Assembly: GCF_000695095.2 (NCBI RefSeq)
Contig: NZ_CP011454.1
Location: 3,844,001 to 3,908,000 of the forward strand
Direction: 5' to 3'
DNA length: 64,000 bases
Source: Gemmatimonas phototrophica
GTDB lineage: Bacteria; Gemmatimonadota; Gemmatimonadetes; Gemmatimonadales; Gemmatimonadaceae
Shown here piece by piece: positions 1 to 8,608 of this stretch (positions are counted from its first letter, which is position 1; every line of letters starts with the position of its first letter). Under the pieces are notes generated by a model, which ran no database searches, had not been told where the DNA came from, and saw only the letters and a list, made by a program, of their open reading frames with translations. A program made the position numbers and the translations under genes.

Positions 1-1035
1 ACACATGTCCGGGGATTCGTTGGGCTGACTGCCTACCACGACCGACATGGGTACGCCCCAGATGGCACCACCGGCGAGGATCTCGGTCCGCCGCTCGCGC
101 TGCTTTATGCTGTCACTGGGTTGCATCAGTAGAAACGCGCCGAGCGACGGCAGCGTGGCACCCGGCCACCACAAGCGGGAGCGATGCCGTTGCTGTAGCA
201 GCAGTGAGGTGCCCAGCACCACAACAAGAGCCAGCAGGATGGCGCGCTCCAGCAGGGTGAATTGCGTTGGGGCCAGTCCTATCGCCGCCACGACCGCAGT
301 CCCAATGCCCAGCGCAGTCCATTCAGTGCCGGTCAAACGAACGCGCCATAGGGTGAACCGAATGCCGCTGGCGTATCGGTGCCAGAGCACCACGGCGATT
401 GCGATGGCGCCTAGAGACCATTGGACCGGATTGAGTCCGGCCACGGTGCTGCGTCCATCACGCCAAAACTCTGTGGCTATGCGCAGGCTGGCGTAGCCCA
501 GTACTCCCAGTCGGAACGTGCTGCCATCGCGAGCGGCTGAACCACGACGCACGAGCCACGTCATGAGCAGCACATCGCCCAGCATTTCGTAAAGCTGGAC
601 GGGGTGCACCGCGTGCTCTTCGCCGTCATAGTGCACACCCCACGGGAGCGAGGTGGCAACGCCTTTGCAGCATCCGGCGAGAAAGCAGCCCACCCGTCCA
701 ACGGCCATCCCGGCGAGTGTTGGCACCGTCAGTGTGTCCAGCGTGCGCGTCACGCCAAATCCGTAGGCACGTGCCAACACCACGACCATGAGCACGCCGG
801 CGACGATGCCGCCGAGGTTGCTCTTCTTGCCTGGCTCCGGTGTGGACAGGTCGAGAAAGATGTACTTGGAACCGATGAGGCTCGCTATTGCGGCGGCAAT
901 GATGAGCAGGCGCCAGGAATCCGTAGCGAAGTGCTCACGGTCGCCAGCCCGAAGCGCCAGCACGACACCCGTAACCACGGCTGCAACCAGCGCCACATTG
1001 TACGGGCCAGCGAAGACCGCATTGAGAAGGGACAT
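1..1035 (-). CDS. Lgt-like membrane protein (prolipoprotein diacylglyceryl transferase family), 3' end cut by window
   Basis: The frame is open from an ATG at 1035 to the window edge, so the C-terminus is missing. The translation is a multi-pass membrane protein. It contains the Lgt-family core GRVGCFLAGCCKG, followed by TSLPWGV and HPVQLYE, which is the arrangement in Lgt homologues. Lgt moves diacylglycerol from phosphatidylglycerol to the lipobox cysteine of prolipoproteins at the inner membrane. The copy is divergent: the HGG of classical Lgt reads LGG, and the GRxGNFxNxE signature is replaced by the cysteine-rich form. It may therefore be a paralogue rather than the main lipoprotein-modifying enzyme. 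After the Lgt core the frame continues for well over 100 residues through further hydrophobic segments and a polar stretch. Family membership is fairly sure; activity is not. Confidence 0.75.
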   Translation of the reverse strand, partial: MSLLNAVFAGPYNVALVAAVVTGVVLALRAGDREHFATDSWRLLIIAAAIASLIGSKYIFLDLSTPEPGKKSNLGGIVAGVLMVVVLARAYGFGVTRTLDTLTVPTLAGMAVGRVGCFLAGCCKGVATSLPWGVHYDGEEHAVHPVQLYEMLGDVLLMTWLVRRGSAARDGSTFRLGVLGYASLRIATEFWRDGRSTVAGLNPVQWSLGAIAIAVVLWHRYASGIRFTLWRVRLTGTEWTALGIGTAVVAAIGLAPTQFTLLERAILLALVVVLGTSLLLQQRHRSRLWWPGATLPSLGAFLLMQPSDSIKQRERRTEILAGGAIWGVPMSVVVGSQPNESPDMC

Positions 1036-1156
1036 GGTGTGCCTCGGCTGAAGGGGGCGCGGCGCCCAGTCGGCGCCACGCCTCTCTACAGTGCGAAACG
1101 CACGCGATCACGACCATACGTCGTGCGACGTAATCGCATCAGCACATCAGGATGTG

Positions 1157-1549
1157 CTACTCGGGTACTCGACGTCGCAAGAATATCAGCCAGTCAATCG
1201 TGAAGGCCGCCGCGATCCCGGCGGCGTAGGCGAGCAGGTCACGCGCATCGAAGTCGCTCCCCAGGACCAGATGGCCCAGCGGGTGCGAGCGCACCGCCAG
1301 CAGCCAATCCCATCGCCACCGCTGTGAGAACTCCACCAGCCAACAGATCGCGACGGCCGAGCCTGCGCGGTGTGTACGGGCCGCGCGAGGGGCCACCACG
1401 CTGAGCAGCCACATGATCATGGTGGCCCAGAGCACGTCACCTACGACATCGCGCCAGAGCGGAGGCAGTGGCAGCACGCCGCGGTGGACCAGCAGGCCGA
1501 CCACCACGGTGGCGAGGGCCGCGACGACATAGCCAGCCCGGCGGGTCAT
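1157..1549 (-). CDS. Small membrane protein, DUF2809-like
   Basis: About 130 residues with four hydrophobic segments. The order of features (a short periplasmic segment, WLVEFSQ in the third helix, and DARDLLAYAAGIAAAF in the last) matches the DUF2809 family of VanZ-like small membrane proteins, whose function is unknown. I chose the ATG at 1549 because translation upstream of it looks non-coding; an in-frame ATG at 1639 would add 30 residues. It lies downstream of nothing obvious and is divergent from the TadG-like gene at 1688. Role not inferable from sequence. Confidence 0.65.
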   Translation of the reverse strand: MTRRAGYVVAALATVVVGLLVHRGVLPLPPLWRDVVGDVLWATMIMWLLSVVAPRAARTHRAGSAVAICWLVEFSQRWRWDWLLAVRSHPLGHLVLGSDFDARDLLAYAAGIAAAFTIDWLIFLRRRVPE

Positions 1550-1687
1550 TGGGGCGAGAGATCGCCTGAGGAACGCCACATTCCATGGAGTATAGGGGTC
1601 CGGCGGCCCGGCGAGGTTGCAGCATGAAGCAATTGTCATACATTACGCCAGCCTCATTAGGATTGCTTCACCATTCTGGAGTTTGGC

Positions 1688-3016
<1,329 letters not shown>

Positions 3017-3051
3017 CCGCCGGTCGCGCGGCGCCGCGGTGGAGGGACCGT

Positions 3052-4464
3052 CTACAACTGCCCGGTACTGCCCCACTGCGCCAGCTTGGCCTGGTAGGCC
3101 GGGTCGTCGTAGCGCGCCAGCAGAAACGACGAGGCCAATGGCGGCACCGCTGCGCCGGCAATCTGCTGTGCCAGCAACTCTGCAGCAGCCGGTGCGGCCA
3201 TGAGCCCGAAGCCGGAGAACGCGGCACACACATACGCGCCCGGCACGCCCATGGGGCCAATGAGCGGGCGGTTCTCCGCGGTCTTGGTGTAATACCCACC
3301 ATCCACGTACGCGTGGGGTAGCCGTTCCAGATACCCGGCCAGCGCGGGCACCAGCTTGGTCATGCCGCGCAACACCACTTCGGGATAGAAGGGATCGTCG
3401 GGAAGCGGAAACTCGGGCGTATCAAAACGATGCGCGCTGTGATAGTCCCACAACATCAGCACCGTGGTGGAGCGGCCATACCCTTCCGGTCGCAGGTGAA
3501 TCCCCGCCGGCAGTGGTTCGGTCAACCAGCGTGTGCTGTCGTCGGCCGCCAGTTCAGCCTGTTCCTCCGCACTCCACTCCAGCGACTGCGCATCGTCGAG
3601 AATGACCAGCCCCGTGTTGCGATCCACGGCGCCCTGCGGGTCTTCAATGGCAATCTTGTAGTGGGCTTCGCTGAACAGCGGCAGCGTCACCCCGAGCAGT
3701 TCGCCCACCGACTTGGCGTATGGCCCGGCGGCGTTCACGAACACCGGCGTCGCAATGGCATGTGTCTGCCCGTCGGCCCCCTGCACCTGCACACCAGCCA
3801 CACGGCCTTCCGGATAGTCAACCGCTGTCACGCGACCACTCAGCAACTCCACGCCGGCGTCACGCGCCTGCTCCAGCAGCATCATGCCCAGCTGCTGTCC
3901 GCTGAACCACCCGCATCGTCGTGCGTGCAGCACCGCACAGATCTCCGGCGACAGCCACGGGAAGTGGGTGCGAATGGCCTCGCGATCGAGGAAGAGATCT
4001 GCCCCCGCCGGATGATCGCGCCAGCCGCTATGCGACGACGGCACATAGGCTGCCGCGTCCTGGCGTGAGCGATAGATCCGCACGTCGCCCGCGCCCTGCG
4101 CACTGGCGAGCGCGGCATCTGCTTCAAACTCCGCGGCGCGCTCAGCCCGGGTCGTGGTGTAGAGATAGCCCCGCCGGTTGAGCAGAAACCGGTTGTCGCT
4201 GGCGTCAGCCCACCGCTCAAGCAAATCGATACTGCGGTTGATGAGCTGTACCATGGCATCATCAGGGCCGGGCCACCAGTTGCGATACGCCTCCGTGCTC
4301 TTGTCGCTGGTCAGCGTCAGCGGGGCCAGATCATCAACCACGAGCACGCGCAGCCCGTGTGTGACACTTAGCGCGTGCGCCACGGCAATGCCGGCAATGC
4401 CCGCTCCACAAATCACGGCGTCGGTACGCATGACCGTTGGCACGGAGGGCGCCGCCCCGCTCAT
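3052..4464 (-). CDS. FAD-dependent oxidoreductase, D-amino-acid oxidase (DAO) family
   Basis: 470 residues. An N-terminal Rossmann dinucleotide-binding motif (GAGIAG, residues 20-25) is followed by VVDD at the end of beta-2. The C-terminal half contains GGYYTKTAENRPLIGPMG and a final FSGFGLMAAPAAAELLA, which is the FAD-closing element of DAO-type amine or amino-acid oxidases and sarcosine-dehydrogenase-like proteins. It would oxidise a C-N bond of a small amine; the substrate cannot be read from sequence. The ATG at 4464 was chosen because it overlaps the stop of the upstream gene (ATGA), which implies translational coupling. The frame stays open further upstream, but that part is antisense-like shadow. 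No signal peptide is seen, so it is probably cytoplasmic. Confidence 0.85.
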   Translation of the reverse strand: MSGAAPSVPTVMRTDAVICGAGIAGIAVAHALSVTHGLRVLVVDDLAPLTLTSDKSTEAYRNWWPGPDDAMVQLINRSIDLLERWADASDNRFLLNRRGYLYTTTRAERAAEFEADAALASAQGAGDVRIYRSRQDAAAYVPSSHSGWRDHPAGADLFLDREAIRTHFPWLSPEICAVLHARRCGWFSGQQLGMMLLEQARDAGVELLSGRVTAVDYPEGRVAGVQVQGADGQTHAIATPVFVNAAGPYAKSVGELLGVTLPLFSEAHYKIAIEDPQGAVDRNTGLVILDDAQSLEWSAEEQAELAADDSTRWLTEPLPAGIHLRPEGYGRSTTVLMLWDYHSAHRFDTPEFPLPDDPFYPEVVLRGMTKLVPALAGYLERLPHAYVDGGYYTKTAENRPLIGPMGVPGAYVCAAFSGFGLMAAPAAAELLAQQIAGAAVPPLASSFLLARYDDPAYQAKLAQWGSTGQL

Positions 4465-5075
4465 ACGCGGGCGCCGGCGTTTACGCCATGCGCCCACAGC
4501 GCACGTTCCACCATGGTGGCGTGCCACCCTTCTCCCAGTGCCACCGCACGCTGAATGAGTGCCAGCGCGTACTTGCGATAGTACACGGCAGTCCAGGCAA
4601 TCTGCCCCATGCCATCGACATGCGGTGCCACCTGTCCGGTGACAATTTCGTCGAAGAACGGGAAACGCTCTGGCATCATGACCGCGAGCACCGCCGACGC
4701 CGTGGCCGGACCCACACCTCCCAGCGTGACCACGGCGGCCAATGCCTTGGGTGGAGTGTCCAGCAACGCCGACGCCGTGCGCGTGGCGTCTTCGACCGCG
4801 CCCGGCGGATTGTTCTTCACCAGCACCAGATTGGGCGCGCGCCAGACACCGCGCAGCATCTTCCACTCGGTAATCCGCACCATCTCGTCGTGCGTCACGT
4901 AGCCGGGCGACCGCGCAGCCATCACGGCTGGCAACTCATGCCGGTACCACTGATCGTGCTCCGGCAGCTTCCGGTTGGCCAATGCCGCAATGGCCTGATC
5001 ATAGCCATCAAGCGCTTCGCGCCATGCCGACAGATTGGACGAGCGCCAGAGCGGGAGTTTTGCGAGGTCGGTCAT
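4461..5075 (-). CDS. Orphan helix-hairpin-helix protein, unknown function
   Basis: 204 residues from the ATG at 5075; an in-frame TTG at 5084 is an alternative. Residues about 117-131 (VTLGGVGPATASAVL) are a good helix-hairpin-helix. They are followed by FPFFDE, whose Asp142 sits where HhH-GPD DNA glycosylases carry the catalytic aspartate. The rest does not resemble AlkA, MutY or Ogg1, and there is no Fe-S cysteine cluster. It is a conserved-looking hypothetical that could be a minimal glycosylase-fold protein or only a nucleic-acid binder. It shares ATGA with the downstream flavoprotein gene. I do not recognise an experimentally defined homologue. Confidence 0.6.
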   Translation of the reverse strand: MTDLAKLPLWRSSNLSAWREALDGYDQAIAALANRKLPEHDQWYRHELPAVMAARSPGYVTHDEMVRITEWKMLRGVWRAPNLVLVKNNPPGAVEDATRTASALLDTPPKALAAVVTLGGVGPATASAVLAVMMPERFPFFDEIVTGQVAPHVDGMGQIAWTAVYYRKYALALIQRAVALGEGWHATMVERALWAHGVNAGARV

Positions 5076-5387
5076 GGGGTGCAAACTACCGCGAATACGG
5101 GTTGGGGGTACTGGCTGGGATTACGATGACGGAAAGGCAGGGAGCAACGGCTGGCGGGACCACAACAGCAGGGCGCCCTGCGGGCGCGACAACAGCATGA
5201 GTTACTGCATGACAACTGCATGACAAAAAGCGGTGTGACCGCGGGGCTCCGAAATTCCTGAACGCCCCCGCTGTTTCATGCTGTTGTCATGCTGTAAGTC
5301 ATGCAGTTGCCATTCCCTGCCGTTGCCATTCCCGGCCGTTGTCATTGCCGGCAGTTGTCATTCCCCAGCCTGCCCAATTGCGACGTC
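5076..5387. repeat. Gene-free stretch with inverted and tandem-like short repeats
   Basis: No coding frame here looks real. The stretch contains a 41-base repeat unit at 5276-5316 and a roughly 35-base imperfect inverted copy at 5189-5223, separated by about 52 bases that can fold partly on themselves. Downstream, 5303-5366 has four successive short units of the form gttgYcattNcc. A second copy of the 41-base unit lies at 48869-48909 (36 of 41 bases identical). The region separates the 3' end of the lipoprotein gene from the HhH gene, both on the minus strand. It looks like a decayed REP or MITE-like element. Confidence 0.65.
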
Positions 5388-5906
5388 CTACGGCACCTTC
5401 AGCACATCCACGCGCGACACCGCCCAGGTACCACTGCGTCGGGCCACGGTCACACGCCACGCTGAACGACAGAGCTCTCCGCACGCTCGACCCACATACA
5501 CGATGGCCGAGTCCTGGAACATGCGCGGCTTGACTACCTCGACCACGCCGGCGTTGCCTGGATGATCGGCGAACCACGCGTCCCACCCCTTGGGATGGTC
5601 ACGAAAAAAACGCTCCATTTCGCCCAGCGTGATGCGTTCCACCAGAAACGGCAAACCGAAGGCGGTGGTGTCTACCACTTGCAGCGCCAGCGTATCGTGA
5701 TGATCCCAGGGCCCGCCAAACGCTGACAGCGTTGGGGACTGCTGGCGCGGGTCGTGCCACACCGTGATGACCTGCGCCTGTTCGCGCCGGGAAAACAGCT
5801 CCAGGAGCGTGGCCTTGAGCACGGCCCGTTCGGAGGGGTAGTCCCGTCCCGGCCCACAGGCGGAGACGGACACCAGCAGCAGGAGTGCGATGTACCGCCA
5901 GCGCAT
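5388..5906 (-). CDS. Small secreted lipoprotein, unknown function
   Basis: 172 residues. The N-terminal signal ends in a lipobox (LLLVSVSACG), so the mature protein would be a lipid-anchored envelope protein of about 150 residues. The body is soluble and contains two cysteines in ACGELC. No known domain was recognised. The ATG at 5906 overlaps the stop of the DUF3179 gene (TGATG); a GTG at 5909 is equally possible. It is the last gene of a four-gene minus-strand operon that begins at 8564. Confidence 0.7.
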   Translation of the reverse strand: MRWRYIALLLLVSVSACGPGRDYPSERAVLKATLLELFSRREQAQVITVWHDPRQQSPTLSAFGGPWDHHDTLALQVVDTTAFGLPFLVERITLGEMERFFRDHPKGWDAWFADHPGNAGVVEVVKPRMFQDSAIVYVGRACGELCRSAWRVTVARRSGTWAVSRVDVLKVP

Positions 5907-7105
5907 CACCGTACGCCTGCCACAACGCGCGGGAACTGATCGGTAGTGGGCTGGAATGTGCGCCAGCTGTGCCAGAACTCCTGGCTCGCATTGATGGGGA
6001 CCAGCGCGCCCGCCGGCCCTTTGCCATTGAAGGCATAGCGTGTGGAAGGACCAGCACGCATCACCACCAGCGAGTCGCCATCAAGCGTGAACTCGGTGGC
6101 GGCAGTAGGACGCGCGAACGCGAAGAAGCTCACACTGTCGCTGGCCAGTGCCAGCACCACGGGTGTGTCTCCCACGATATCGTTGATCACCCGCACGCGC
6201 TCCAGATGGTTCCAATCGTAGGCGCGACTGACGCCGTTGAGCGTAATCCCCACCACCCACGATTTCTCTCGCCACGACGCGGTGTCGGTACCGGTGAGTG
6301 CCTTGCGACTGGTTCCTCGTTCGTAGGCGTAGTCCTTGGCGTATTCACTGGTGAAGGTACTATCGGCCTGCATGATCAACGAATGGGGATACAGCTGCAG
6401 CCATTGGCGCAGCGACACCTGGCGACTGGGGAGTTCGGGCATTGCCGTACCGGTGAGCGGACCGGCCACCGCCTCTCCGTTGGCCTGACGCCACCAACTG
6501 CCGGTGCGCACGTCTTCGAGCATGGCGTTGAAGTGATCCATGCCCACCAGACGGAACTGCTCCACCTGCCCGTTCACGATGGGGCGAAACACTCGACCGG
6601 TGCGGCACACGGTGCAGTAACTCACCAGCACGTCCTGACCGCCAACGGTATCCCGCACCTGATGATGGTAACCAATGAACTGCAGCGGATACGCGCGCGC
6701 CTGGCCATTGTGTTCGAAACCCACTACCAGACGGTCCGTAGCCACCGTATTGCGAGCTGCTGGCTCCATGCGCATGACCGTGGGTGGCAGGAACATCGCG
6801 TCAGCCGCCATGCGGAAGTTGAACATGTACGTCACGCCGCTCACCACCAGCGCCGTCACGCCCACCAGAATGCGCTGTCGCCCGCCGACCCGCAGGGCAG
6901 CGGTTACTCCTGCCAGCATCAGCACGCCGGCTACGGCGCGCACAGCCCAACGCAGGGAGTACAAGGTGTACGCCAACTCCAGACTGCGGGTGCGTTGACT
7001 GCCCGGCAACGGCATGATGAAATACACGTTGGCAAATTCGAACAGCATGAGAAGCGCGGCGCCACTGTACAACAACCACCGGCGGGAGTCACGATCGGTC
7101 AACAT
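5906..7105 (-). CDS. DUF3179 domain membrane protein
   Basis: 399 residues. Three hydrophobic helices fill the first 95 residues, followed by a soluble domain with ARAYPLQFIGYHHQVRD, then VSYCTVCRTG (Cys164 and Cys167) and WWRQANGEAVAGPLTG. These are the hallmarks of DUF3179, a family of unknown biochemical function found in many environmental bacteria; the CxxC may bind a metal or act in redox. Fusion to N-terminal membrane helices would place the domain outside the cytoplasmic membrane. The start overlaps the end of the HAD gene by 7 bases. Confidence 0.85.
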   Translation of the reverse strand: MLTDRDSRRWLLYSGAALLMLFEFANVYFIMPLPGSQRTRSLELAYTLYSLRWAVRAVAGVLMLAGVTAALRVGGRQRILVGVTALVVSGVTYMFNFRMAADAMFLPPTVMRMEPAARNTVATDRLVVGFEHNGQARAYPLQFIGYHHQVRDTVGGQDVLVSYCTVCRTGRVFRPIVNGQVEQFRLVGMDHFNAMLEDVRTGSWWRQANGEAVAGPLTGTAMPELPSRQVSLRQWLQLYPHSLIMQADSTFTSEYAKDYAYERGTSRKALTGTDTASWREKSWVVGITLNGVSRAYDWNHLERVRVINDIVGDTPVVLALASDSVSFFAFARPTAATEFTLDGDSLVVMRAGPSTRYAFNGKGPAGALVPINASQEFWHSWRTFQPTTDQFPRVVAGVR

Positions 7106-7968
7106 AAGTCGTTCAAGAGATAGGTTGGCGCGTGTGCCCCTGCGGCCAGCGCCTGCGCTGCCGTGGTTACGCCGGTAAGTACGATGGCGCTGGCAAGACC
7201 CACCGCGGCCGCACCGGCAATGTCGGTGTGCAAGGTGTCTCCCAGCATCACCGCATGACGGGTACCTACCATGGACAACGCCGTTGCAAAGTGGCGGGAC
7301 GCCGGTTTGCCCAAGACTTCAAACGTGGGGGCCTCATCACCCAGCAGCAATTGCAGGGCGCGTTCCAGCATCCCCGCCAGCGAGCCAGCTGTGAGCCCAA
7401 AGGTGCCGGCCCCCGACGGATACACGAGATCGGGGTTGGCCAGCAGCAGCACCGTTCGCTGGCCGCGGGCGTGCGCGGCGAGAATCATGCTCAGCGTGGC
7501 GTCCAGGGTACCCAGCGTATCAAAGCCGCCTTCGTCGGCGATCACCACCGCATCCGCCGGGTCGGCCACGTCGGGGTCCACTACGGTGGCACCAATCTGC
7601 CGGGCATAGTTGGCCGAATCGCCGGTGCCCAGCACCACCACGCGCCGTCCGCGCATCCCCTGTTCGTCGAGCGCTGGCGCAATGAGCATCCCGGAGCTGA
7701 GCACATGTTCCGGTTGCACCGGAATGCCCAATCGTGTGAAGCGCGCCGAGGCCCGATGCGGCGAGCGCGACGCATCGTTGGTGACCACCAGAAACGGCTG
7801 CCCACGATCAATGAGATGCTGCACCGCCTCAGCCGCTCCGGGCAGGGCGCCCGATGCATTCACCAGCACGCCATACGCATCAAACAGGATGGCGTCGTAG
7901 CGATGCACCAGTGCCCGGAAGTCGATGCGCTCGGGCGGAATCGAGTGCGACGCGTGCGCGTGCGTCAT
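7099..7968 (-). CDS. HAD-superfamily phosphatase, subfamily IIA (NagD/TIGR01459-like)
   Basis: 289 residues. Motif I is ILFDAYGVL: the nucleophile Asp30 is present but the usual second Asp two residues on is Tyr, as I recall for TIGR01459-type members. Motif II is VVTND, motif III lies in GKPASRHF, and motif IV is MLGDTLHTDIAGA. The large cap between motifs II and III fits the C2 class. It probably dephosphorylates a small phosphorylated metabolite; the substrate is unknown. The ATG at 7968 overlaps the DUF1697 stop (ATGA), and the longer open frame upstream is shadow. Second gene of the operon. Confidence 0.85.
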   Translation of the reverse strand: MTHAHASHSIPPERIDFRALVHRYDAILFDAYGVLVNASGALPGAAEAVQHLIDRGQPFLVVTNDASRSPHRASARFTRLGIPVQPEHVLSSGMLIAPALDEQGMRGRRVVVLGTGDSANYARQIGATVVDPDVADPADAVVIADEGGFDTLGTLDATLSMILAAHARGQRTVLLLANPDLVYPSGAGTFGLTAGSLAGMLERALQLLLGDEAPTFEVLGKPASRHFATALSMVGTRHAVMLGDTLHTDIAGAAAVGLASAIVLTGVTTAAQALAAGAHAPTYLLNDLC

Positions 7969-8564
7969 GCGGTGCCTGTGGCAGCGGTGTCCATTCGTGC
8001 GACCAGCTTCTGCATGGTGTTCCAGTTTCGCGCGGTGATATGCATGCCCGCGCCGCGTGCCGCCTTGTCGTACACGGTGCTCGCCGAGATGCCGTCCGGG
8101 TGCCAGGTGTACAAGGCGTGGGGTCCCAGGACAAACTGCTCCACCGTGGCGGGAGCGGTGGTGAACGCCGCCAACATCGCGGGCGTCACGTGCTCGTCCC
8201 ATACGGTCACCAACAAGCGTGACGGGTTGAGCTGGGCTTGCTCCTGCAATGGACAGTCGCGCAGCATGGTCACGAGTTCGTCGTACGTGCGCACGAACAC
8301 CGTACTCCGGATGCCCACACGCTCAGCAATGGCCTCGTGCAGTTGCCTGGCCTCCTCCTGCGGCGCGCCGCCGTGGCTGCGGTACACGAGATTGCCGCTG
8401 TTGAGCAGCGTGGAGGGGGAGGCGAGGCCGATGGACGCCGCAATGGCCTGCAGGTCGGCCATGGCGATGTTCTTGCCGTTCACATTGACGCCACGGAGCA
8501 GCGCCACCCGGTATTCGCGGGAGGAAACGGGTGAGGCGGGGGGACGAGTGGTGCGCGGGGGCAT
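7965..8564 (-). CDS. DUF1697 family protein
   Basis: 199 residues. After a short Pro-rich start it reads YRVALLRGVNVNGKNIAMADL, then a segment with LLNSGNLVYRS, and ends near ARNWNTMQKL. This is the typical DUF1697 pattern (RGINVGG, LxSGNV, RNWxTV). The family is small, soluble and of unknown function. It is the first gene of the operon running to 5388 and is divergent from the S41 protease gene, with only about 44 bases between start codons. Confidence 0.88.
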   Translation of the reverse strand: MPPRTTRPPASPVSSREYRVALLRGVNVNGKNIAMADLQAIAASIGLASPSTLLNSGNLVYRSHGGAPQEEARQLHEAIAERVGIRSTVFVRTYDELVTMLRDCPLQEQAQLNPSRLLVTVWDEHVTPAMLAAFTTAPATVEQFVLGPHALYTWHPDGISASTVYDKAARGAGMHITARNWNTMQKLVARMDTAATGTA

Positions 8565-8608
8565 GCTCAGAGCTAGACGCGGGGCCGTGGCCGGGCAAGG
8601 TTTGGCCT

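Noticed and set aside
4465-4866. N-terminal extension of the flavoprotein frame
   Set aside because: It overlaps the HhH gene out of phase; the ATG at 4464 gives a normal DAO N-terminus and stop/start overlap.
5276-5366. Regularly spaced short repeats that look like a degenerate CRISPR
   Set aside because: Spacing and unit length are inconsistent, no cas genes, and one unit recurs alone 43 kb away.
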